A DNA stretch of 64,000 nucleotides from positions 7,337-71,336 of the forward strand of contig MNCI01020454.1 in NCBI GenBank assembly GCA_015680685.1, in the 5' to 3' direction. The position numbers and the translations under genes are program-made. Position 1 is the stretch's first letter. Every line of letters starts with the position of its first letter. Positions 55,922 through 64,000 of this stretch are shown here, piece after piece. The notes under the pieces are model-generated. The model saw only the letters and a program-made list of their open reading frames with translations. It was not told where the DNA came from and searched no databases. This DNA comes from Gnetum montanum (taxonomy: Eukaryota > Streptophyta > Gnetopsida > Gnetales > Gnetaceae).

Positions 55922-56427
55922 TGTAACATCCTATCCCTTGTTAAGGGTGGAAACAATTGTAAACAATGTAATTAACCTTATAATGAAAGGGCACCTCGTT
56001 ATTAGGAGTTATGACTATTCATGTATCCCTTGGGAAAGGGTTTGATTTATGCCATTTAATGCCGAGGTTAGAGGTTGTGCTGGCATGGAGTTGCAAAGCC
56101 TAGAGAGGTGAGTAACAGAAGCTAGGTGAAGTGGGATATAAAGGGATTGATCACCACTTTGGTAGGATAGCCTAAACATGGTGGTAGTGTTGGATTTCCT
56201 CTAAGGCTTAAGTGGCATAGGAAGACAACCCAAAAGGGCGTTACAATACTCTCTTTTATGAATATAATTTTTTTCATTTTTTTCTTACTTAATTATTTAG
56301 TATCAATTATTTATTTGCCAATTAATTCATTATTTAATTTTTTATAATATTTATGATATATTATCCATGATGAATATAATAAATTAGGCATTCATATTTT
56401 TACAACATCCAAGAATGGGATGTTACA
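55922..56427 (+). repeat. 3' LTR of the 7.7-kb element
   Basis: Starts TGTAACATCC and ends GATGTTACA, followed by the target duplication TTCTT. Confidence 0.9.
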
Positions 56428-57778
56428 TTCTTTAAGACATTCCTCAATGCCATCCCTTGAAGATGATATTCCTTTTGAAGATGAATACTTTGGAGAAGGA
56501 GAAGCTTAAGATGATGTTTTTCTTCATGCTTCTAGTGGTGAAAATAATTCTTAAGGCTTCATTTTTTCTAGAAAAGGGAAAAAGAAAGTTTATTCTAAGC
56601 CTCAATGGAAGCAAGGTGAAAGATTTGAAGTCACTATTACAAAACATTTTAGACATGTTTCAAGGATGCCTCATGTTGAAGTCAAATCCTTCAATGGCAT
56701 GGAAGGAATTGAATATTTTCTCTCTTGGCTGAAAATGATTAATAAGTACTTTAAACTTGAAGATGTTGAAAATCATCAAAAGTTGTCTTTTGCTGAAACA
56801 AAATTGGAAGGCATAGAACTTGTATGATGGGATAAGAAAAGTCATTCTTACAAGATGAATAATGGTAATCCTATCAGGGATTGGTCTTTAATGTAGTTCA
56901 TGCTCAAGAAAAAATTTGAGAAGACTTATCATAGATAACAAGTCACCCAAAAATTGAAGTACCTAAGGCAAGCTGATAAAAGTGTGAAGGACTAATACAT
57001 GGATTTTTGTAAGGCTTTCTAGCTTGCAAAAGTTAATTGGAATGATTATGAATAAACATCTAACTTTCAAGAAGGACTAAAAAAGAAGTATTAATAAGAG
57101 GTAACCTTTTATGAACCCTAAACATTAGATGAGGCTTTTGAATTAGCTCTTAAGTTTGAAAAGAAACTTCAAGGCTATACTAGAGGTTTTAAATATTTTA
57201 AGATCAAGAATTCCAAAGCTTTTGAAAGTGATAAAGAAGCCAAGGAGAATGGAAATTCCAAGGAAGACACCAATGAGAAGTAAGAGAGTTCCAAGGAGGG
57301 CCCAGATTCCAAGGAGTACTCCAAGTATGGAAAGTGTCAAGGGATGGTTATGCCTCCAATCTTCAATGCTTCAATTGTGGTGAGAAGGGACACAAACAAT
57401 GGGAGTGTAATAAGCTAAAGGTTTCCAATAGAAAGTAACTCCAAATCTTAGAAAAGGAAGAATCCTACAATGAAGGAAGATATCTTGTGATTGAAGATGC
57501 AATAGAAATTAATTCTTTCATTTTTATTGGAAATGTAAATGTTAAACAAGAAAATGAGGAAGAAGAAAGATCTGATGAAGTAGAGATCAATGAGAAAATG
57601 AGTTCTTAAGAATCTCTTATTGAGTAAAGGAGTGCTCAATACTCCAAGGTTTCAAGGAAGGAAACTAAGGACTTCATCAAAGAGACCAAGAGATCCTCAA
57701 AGTCCAAGATGGTGTATGCTACTAATCAAGGAGAGGTCCTACCTCATGAGTCATGGGAGGTAAAGGATCTAAGCTAAA
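56428..57778 (+). pseudogene. Gag and start of protease of the plus-strand chromovirus
   Basis: Continues the frame cut at 48718. The gag core reads V-K-S-F-N-G-M-E-G-I-E-Y-F and L-E-G-I-E-L-V-stop-W-D-K near 56680-56835, then K-K-F-E-K-T-Y-H-R, a Lys/Glu-rich linker and a clean zinc knuckle C-F-N-C-G-E-K-G-H-K-Q-W-E-C at 57369-57410. A further open piece to about 57610 may begin the protease. Stops (TAG, TGA, TAA) occur every 20-40 codons. It is cut at 57778 by a solo LTR and its pol is not found beyond. Confidence 0.75.
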
Positions 57779-58459
57779 TGAGTGGTTAGGCTATTAGGTG
57801 TACCAAGCGATAACATTGCTGGGATTACTAATCATTAATGGTATGCTCGAGGTGGTTATACTTATGTGTATTTAACTAACTATCCTAATTGCAATGAGTG
57901 TTTGTTCCTAGCTTGCTTCACACATGCTAAACTCATGTATCCACTACTGGGATTACCAAATGTTATGCTACTAGGTGAACCAAGTAATAACACTATTGGG
58001 ATTAGCAAGTGAACATGTGTTTATGCTCAAAACTGGTCACGCTTATTCCACTGATTAATTAATATGCATGGGAATGTAAATAATAACTAAGTATGTAAAA
58101 ATTAAATTGCATTAAGAGTAAATATTAATCTATTCTAAGTGCTACAAGGAGTTCCAAGAATCTCATCTTTATTACTAGAACATCAAGTCATTCAAGTACA
58201 TTGATGCTTGAATAAGGATCTGCACAATCCTTGAAGTCCTATTGAGGGCATTTAGACTAGATTCTAATTCTTATGAAAACAAATTGAAAAAAGTTGGCTA
58301 CACTACTAACTTAATTATGCGATAAATGTAGTGGGTATGGGCATTTATATAAGTAGACCCAGATGTTATGTCGATGCATATGCATCGACACATCAAATCA
58401 TGTGTCAATGGGGATGCATCAATGAATGCTCATTGATGTAGTTCAACAATGATTCATCA
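57779..58459 (-). repeat. Solo LTR related to the gag-protease element's LTRs
   Basis: Begins TGAGTGGTTAGGC (compare TGATGAGTGGCGAGG at 9459) and ends ATTCATCA. Shares GGGATTACCAA, TCATCTTTATT, GGATCTGCACA and the palindrome GATGCATATGCATC upstream of a minus-strand TATA-like box near 58345. No clear target duplication. Family member most diverged from 9459-10298. Confidence 0.65.
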
Positions 58460-60449
58460 TTAGTAAATGAACATTATGAAAAGAATTCGTTGTTTTGTAG
58501 TAAGTTTAATATTTTATATACAAGTAGTTTTTTTCATTCAAGATAATCCATAAATATCTAATCGATCAATTGTAAATATTTAAGTATGCTTAGCTATAGG
58601 ATGCATTCTCATACTTTGGCTTGAATTATTACACATGATATCAAATCTAGTGTCAAATAGCACATCTACCAAAATTATTAAATTAAACCTGATCCAAAAG
58701 AATAAAGGATAATGCTTTATTGGTGATAATGATTCTTAGATTCAAATGCTTAAAGAACATATTTGTTGAATAGATTGATAGGGGTTTTGAGCATGATAAT
58801 AATGATTTTTATATGTGTCCTATATATTATTTATTTATTTTTAATTTTTTAGAGGTTTCATAGGGATTTTCTATGTCTAAGAATGTTGCAATCATTGGCA
58901 ATTTGGTTAGTATTTATTTTTCATTTGAATTAATTATTCAATCATTATAGACCTTGAAGAAAATATATGTATAAGATGTGCATGACTTATAAATGATAGA
59001 TTGCATGTTTGTTATGTTGTATTGATTTCTTCCTACTAATATAAGTAGAATTACATTTATTTCTTCCAAAAATCTTAAGCAGTTGCTTATCATAGCTTGA
59101 TATAGCAACTTTCTAAAATTCTATTGATGGACATGAGTCTAACTTTCATTGGTGTAAAGAATGAGGGTTTTGATACTATCATATGTTGTATTATGTTAAG
59201 GGTATATTTATGTGTCTTCTTCCTTTTGGCATGAGTGGAATTGTATGGGAGAATGGTAGAGTTATAGACACTTCCACTCTAAACTATTTCGACCAAGTAA
59301 AACTCTTTCTTTTAATTTAAAGAATAATTGAGCTATTATGCAATCGAAGTTTTGTAACATTGAGAGTGCACTAGATATTTCTAATAATCTTGAGAGGCAT
59401 TATCCATATCTTGGTAATAGTAATTAGTTGGCAGTCATATATATAACTAGGCTTCCTACCTTTTTTAATCATTCATCATGGACTTGAATTTATTACAAAG
59501 TTTATAAATATGGCTTTAGTATTTAGGTATTTATTTACATTGATTTCTTGAGTTTTGTTGTTCTAGTAGAATTTGTGATAATGCTGTGTTGTCTTGTACT
59601 AGCATGTAACCTATATAATGTTTGGAATTTTTAATGGATGGGTAGCCTATTATTATAAACTAGTTGAAGTCTCATTTGTTGATGGAAGAATGTAATTTTA
59701 TGGGTATTAATATAACTATTCCTTTCTTAAGTATTTTATCCTTTACATGCTATCAACAATTCTTTTATGTCTTTTATAGTTCAAGTGCATAAGTTTTCTT
59801 GAGAAAATATTGGAAAATATATGATGGGAAAATCTCCTAGTTACAAAAATTTGGTTAGAAATTCCTAGCAATAACTATGGATAGAATACATAAAAATCAA
59901 GATCCATCAAGTGAGTCTTGTGGGCACAAGAGTTGAGATCAAAACTAAAGCCTAAAACCCTAAAATACCAAATGAAAAATCCATGCCTAAAGTAACAATA
60001 ATGGACCATCATATGGGATAAGGAAGTTTAGTAAAAGAGTACTATGGCATCTCTTGCATGTGAACTATGTTGGAAAGAGTGGGATTTTGACATTATTTCA
60101 TTCAAGTTTAAGCATCAAAAAGTCCCCAAAACCAACATCATAAGGCACAATTTTAGCTTCCAAAGGCCTATAAAGATCATTCTAAGTCATAACGCAGTAT
60201 ACAAGTGTCAATTTCTTTGGCCTTGGAAGCTCTTTTTTTTTTGGAGGGAGGGGGGTGGGGTGGTGGTGGTGGGGGTGGGGGATGAGGGTGAAAAATTCAA
60301 AGTGTTTGATGACTTTGGGCTTAAAGGACATTGAAAATCCTAGCATTGGAGAAGTTAATGCTAATTCCAACATTAGTGTCATTGTCACTTATCATAGAAA
60401 TTTGCATCACCATGGAAAAACATGAAAATATTTTTAAGTATGAGGAGCT
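58460..60449. other. AT-rich stretch, nothing recognised
   Basis: Two kilobases without a recognisable domain, LTR terminus or tandem array. The only sizeable ORF (60044-60334, plus) runs through the G-rich tract at 60240-60290 and is not supported as a gene. Confidence 0.45.
60240..60290 (+). repeat. G-rich tract with several G-runs
   Basis: After a T-run, GGAGGGAGGGGGGTGGGG and GTGGTGGTGGGGGTGGGG provide at least six runs of three or more G, enough for a G-quadruplex on the plus strand. Confidence 0.75.
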
Positions 60450-62452
60450 TGTATCGTCCGAAATCGTCGGCGCGAGGCTGGAATGAAAAAGATGTTGAGA
60501 GATTTACGGAAAACAAAGTAAGACCCTTCCTTCATGCGAGGGCAAGCTAGAAATAAATGAAGTCACAGTGCCTAGAATTGTCCACATGTGGATCAAACAA
60601 GGACTTCCCCTAATGTACACAAATTGCAATGCGTTGGGTTATACGTAAAAAAATATGTAAACTAAACATGACATACATAAACAAGTGTAAACTATTTGAA
60701 TAAAGTGAAAATAGCGTAGAATGTGCACAGAACGAAAATTGCAAACAATTGTGGGAAAAAATGAACTGTTTGTATTTAAAAAAGTACAAAAATTACACCA
60801 ATCAGAACGCAGTTGCGAATGGATCGCAAGATGGATGTTTAGCCCCAATGTGAAGGGTATACGGATGGTGGTGGATCGCAAGTTCTTGGTTGTAGGTGTG
60901 CAGCATGCCCAGAATTGTCTCAAGTGCTCAACGTGACCAAGTCTAGGTAATGCCCAATAGTATGAGATAATGATAATGAGATTTGCCAACTCTCTAGATC
61001 TCCCTTCTCCCAAAATTTCCCGCCTTGGTTTAGTGTGAGATCGGGGTATTTATGCAGGTTTGAGTTCGGGATTTGGATTTGTGTGGAAGATCAATGATCA
61101 TCGGATGTGGAAAATGTGGATCAGGTGATAGGTGTGAACATTTTGACCAGATGCATAGAATTTTACAATGTATAGGGTGTAGCATGACCAACATCTGTTA
61201 CTCTGGTGTGTGTAATCCATAGCGTAAGAGCTTGATACGCTGAAACATGCAAGATGTACAAAGAATGTTAAAGCACAGGAGTGGATCTAGATGTCTGGCA
61301 TCTAGATCTGTAGATCTGTGTTGTTTTCTGCTCTACCAAGGCCTCCAATGTGTGTGGATCTAGCTCTGGTGTGTTTGCAATGTGTCCTTGCATCAGCGTC
61401 TAGCATCCAGCATCCCAGTGTGTCAGCATCCAGCGTGTCCAAGTGTTTACACTATGCACACGCTGGTGTCAATGTGCCAGCATGACCATCAGTGTGTCCA
61501 ATGTTTATGATGCATTTTGAGCCCATTTTTGACCTATGAGACCCATTTTCGAAGTGGATCTGCATGCATGAGGTCGAGAGGGTTCTGCTCATCTATTTTG
61601 AGCTGATTTGGAGGCTGTTTTGTCATACTTTTGGTTGGTCACGCTATGGTCATGCTGCCCAGTGTGACCTCAATGTGACCAAGTTTTTGTGAGCTTTTTT
61701 GAGCTAATTTTCAAATGCTAATGCTTTCTTGTTGTTGCTCAACTGTTGCATGCTCTCCAGGGTTGCCTGGATGCTAAATTTGACCTCATTTTGTTGCTAT
61801 TTTGATCATCTTTTTTTTGGTCATGCTGTGGTCATGCTGTGCAGTGTGACCTCAGCATGACCAAGTTAAAATGGTATATTTGAAGCCCAAATCTGGATTT
61901 TTTGAAGCTTGAGAGTCAGTACAGTTGTTTCCTATCCCCTGGGGATTGAGTTCATGTTGAAACTGGACCTGGGACTGCTTGGTGTGCCCTATTTTTGGTT
62001 GGTCACACTGTACAGTGTGACCTTAGCATGACTAACTGAAAATGCCATTTTTGAGGCCAAAATTTTGATTTTCTGGAGCTTGTGAACATGTACAATTTCT
62101 GCCTAGCTCCCAGGAGTTGAATTCATGCCAAAATTTTGCCTGGAGGTGCCCGAATTTAGCTATTCTTATTTGGTCACGCTATGGTCACGTTGTGCAGCAT
62201 GACCTCAGCATGACTAACTAAAAGTGGCTCAAAAAATGTGATTTTAAGCTCAGATTTTGAGGTTCTGAAGGTTGGGAGCTGCAGGGGGCATCGGTGAAGC
62301 TCATGGAGGGCCTGTGTGCTCAAATCGGGGTTGTTTGGACATGATCTTCGGGCTCCAAAAGTTGGTCATGCTGTACTCATGTTGGGTAGTGGAATGACTT
62401 AGCTTGAGTCCTATCTAAAAGTGCTAGGTGAAAATTTTTGTGGTGTTTTTCA
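60450..62452 (-). repeat. 3' LTR of a fourth Tat-type element, minus orientation
   Basis: Starts TGTATCGTCCG and ends GGTGTTTTTCA; a polypurine-tract hairpin adjoins the right end. The TATA-like box is GCATAAATACCCC on the minus strand (about 61043-61056). U3 holds five palindrome clusters of a GGTCA...TGACC type. About 2.0 kb long. The element body extends right, off the window. Confidence 0.8.
61636..62400. repeat. Five GGTCACGCTG...AGTGTGACC palindrome clusters at ~180-bp spacing
   Basis: Cluster centres lie near 61658, 61841, 62012, 62194 and 62380 (spacing 171-186 bp). The one at 62001-62022 is a perfect 22-bp palindrome with arms GGTCACACTGT. Looser GTGTCAGCATCCAGCGTGTCC-type words precede them at 61390-61500. 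Confidence 0.85.
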
Positions 62453-62525
62453 TTGGCCCCTCTTTGTTGATGCCTGGAGGAATCCACCCGAGAGGCATCG
62501 ACAAAGAAGTACAAAACACCACAAG
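62453..62525 (-). promoter_or_regulatory. Polypurine tract within a stem-loop, fourth Tat-type element
   Basis: Minus strand: AACAAAGAGGGGCCAA precedes the LTR start TGAAAAACACC. The arm CTTTGTCGATGCCT near 62510-62497 pairs with AGGCATCAACAAAG, 13 of 14 bases. An outer GTGGTGTTTT/AAAACACCAC pair extends the stem into the LTR. Confidence 0.7.
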
Positions 62526-63539
62526 AAACTTGGCATCAAGCACTGTCCGTCGGGCACTTGGCCAGATGTCATTGCACCATGTTCAGAAGTACATTGGATT
62601 GGGAACTAAGGTTTTGAGATGCATGTGAAAGAGGTTGTAACTGTGGAGTCTGGGATTGATCAAGGGATTGTTTTGTTCAACTGTGCAAGAGGAATGCTCC
62701 TATGAACAAGTCATGTTGGTCCTTGTCGACAGCCAGTATCTAGCAGACTTGGGACAAAGGCATGGGAGGTGCATCCTTTGGAGGCACGGGACCCTTGTAT
62801 CATGTTTAAGAGAACCCGTTGTCAACAACCAAAGCCACATGATGAGGTGGTGCATCATGATTTTTTACGACGTGAGTATTTTCTACCAAGACAACTGCCT
62901 TCCCGCCTGGGGCTTGTATGAGAAGAGCCAATGGCCTTATGATTGCATTTTACTATTTGATTTTTGATTTTTTTTATTTTTTTCTTGAAAGAGCCTACTT
63001 TTATTATTTTCTCATGTTCGAGTGCTTGCATTTTGTGTCACATACCATGTACTTTGTTTTTTTGTTTTTTGTTTTTTGCATTGTAACTTCTTAGAGAATC
63101 ACAGTATGTAATAGTGTATCAAGAGTCTTGGGATGAATATGGCATCAGGGAGATGTAACTGAGTAGGTAGAGGAGAACATGATGGAGAGTAGGGGATGCA
63201 TCGGGAACTGGGAATGTACTTACGAGTGGATTGATTAACTTGGTTGAATGCGTCAGGAGCAATGTGGTACATTGTCACTGTGATGAAGTGCATCTATGTG
63301 CGAACACCTCAGAGTGTCATCCTATAAACACAACTCCAAGAAGACAAGAAAACCACAAGTAATGTTAGCTTAAAACACTTTAAACATGAATACAGCCGAT
63401 GGGATGGAGGCACTGTGTTAAACTTCAGGCAAACAAAATGAGCAACATCGGTGTCATTAGAGTCCACATGGTGAATCATGAAATAGGTTTTAGATGAAAA
63501 CAAGTCGTTGATTACAACAATAGATCAATGCACCAGTGA
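62526..63539 (+). other. 3' internal region of the fourth Tat-type element, with an antisense ORF
   Basis: The plus-strand frame 62656-62967 (103 codons, antisense to the element) includes M-I-F-Y-D-V-S and ends in a hydrophobic tail. It is weakly similar in position and motif to the antisense ORF at 333-656. The rest of the region is T-rich with no further signal. Confidence 0.35.
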
Positions 63540-63860
63540 TGATGTTTCCAGTTTATAGTCTTAGCAGACCATCACGGATTAGTTTTACATCATAACCCTT
63601 TGGACATTGCTAGTTTAGCATCGTAGAGGATGGTGCAATGCTAGTTTATAGTCGTGGTGGACTGTGAAGAGGCAAGCTAGTTTATAGTCTTAGCAGACTT
63701 TGGCGGACAAAAATGTGGTAGTTTAATGTCATGCGAGACAACGAATCAATGGTATCAATTTACCATCATGATGCAAGGACGTTCTGTGGTGCTAGTTTTA
63801 AGTCATAGCTCTAGGATGTTTTGTGGTATTAGTTTTAGGTCATGGTGCCAGGAATAGTGC
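63540..63860. repeat. Tandem array of AGTTTATAGTCTTAGCAGAC-like units after pol
   Basis: About eight copies of a 30-45 bp unit related to the array at 25120-25510, again starting just past the integrase C-terminus (63885), so the array is a shared feature of two Tat-type elements. Confidence 0.75.
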
Positions 63861-63884
63861 ATACCTTAAGTTTATCAAACATAG

Positions 63885-64000
63885 AATGGTTTTAGGTACA
63901 TGTGATTTGTAGGGTTGGCGAACTCATTTCTGTCCATGTCGGTGAGTTTGAATGCTCCGTTGTCGTATGCCTTAGTGACCAAGTAAGGCCCTTCCCAATT
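63885..64000 (-). pseudogene. Integrase C-terminus of the fourth Tat-type element, partial at window edge
   Basis: Minus strand: N-W-E-G-P-Y-L-V-T-K, then N-G-A-F-K-L-T-D-M-D and H-M-Y-L-K-P-F, parallel to the C-terminus at 25544-25700. No stop appears within the visible 115 bp before the terminus. Identical placement of the following repeat array supports the assignment. Confidence 0.75.

Larger units (their letters stand above)
48719..56427 (+). mobile_element. Complete Ty3/gypsy insertion, 7.7 kb, decayed coding
   Basis: Two LTRs (503 and 506 bp) with TGTAAY...GTYACA termini, a perfect 5-bp target duplication (TTCTT at 48714-48718 and 56428-56432), a tRNA-iMet primer site and a polypurine tract frame the element. 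Inside are an antisense ORF, a gag zinc knuckle, protease-like sequence, RT, RNase H and integrase, all plus strand except the antisense ORF. The LTRs differ by perhaps 10-12% by eye, so the insertion is old. It interrupts the gag of the plus-strand chromovirus. Confidence 0.9.

Noticed and set aside
60044-60334. 96-codon plus-strand ORF with a Gly/Val-rich stretch
   Set aside because: The Gly/Val run is the translated G-rich tract; nothing else supports coding.

Overview
This is nuclear DNA of a land plant with a large, repeat-rich genome. It holds one intact host gene, a seven-exon GH3 beta-D-xylosidase/alpha-arabinofuranosidase (14328-19202, + strand). Nearly everything else is old, nested Ty3/gypsy LTR-retrotransposon sequence. 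LTR pairs look roughly 10-15% diverged by eye, and pol frames are full of stops. Old, unpurged, very large Tat-type elements suggest a gymnosperm, but this is inference; the sequence firmly supports only 'land plant'.

Layout. 1-3456: 3' end of a plus-strand Tat-type element (antisense ORFs, polypurine-tract hairpin, LTR 850-2314) and a second related LTR. 3458-10298: a minus-strand element with gag and protease but no visible RT, RNase H or integrase. 10299-11137: related LTR fragment. 11138-14182: intergenic DNA and xylosidase promoter region. 14328-19202: xylosidase. 19419-21372: 3' LTR and integrase/chromodomain of a minus-strand chromovirus. 21373-44779: a ~23.4-kb minus-strand Tat-lineage element inserted in that chromovirus's integrase. 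It has 2.3-kb LTRs, a tRNA-Asn-type primer site, gag, PR, RT, RNase H, a second (archaeal-type) RNase H and IN. A solo LTR with a perfect GCATA target duplication (27658-29832) is nested in its RNase H. 44780-46971: severed integrase zinc domain, then a related LTR with its own tRNA-Asn primer site. 46985-47495: possible LINE C-terminal pseudogene. 47500-57778: a plus-strand chromovirus LTR and gag, interrupted by a complete Ty3/gypsy insertion (48719-56427, perfect TTCTT duplication). 57779-58459: solo LTR. 58460-60449: AT-rich, nothing recognised. 60450-64000: 3' LTR, hairpin, repeats and integrase C-terminus of a third Tat-type element running off the window.

The most unusual content is in the retroelements. 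(1) A decayed but clearly intron-bearing antisense reading unit with its own TATA box occupies the 6.3-kb gap between PR and RT of the giant element, bracketed by arrays of one tandem repeat. (2) A second antisense ORF, probably spliced, sits in the otherwise unrelated element at 48719-56427. (3) U3 regions of the Tat-type LTRs carry inverted-repeat words spaced ~180-205 bp (or ~50 bp) apart; word and spacing change by subfamily while an ACGCTG...AGCGT-like skeleton persists. (4) A conserved stem-loop overlaps the polypurine tract/3' LTR junction in three separate elements. All boundaries were read by eye; no alignment or database search was run.
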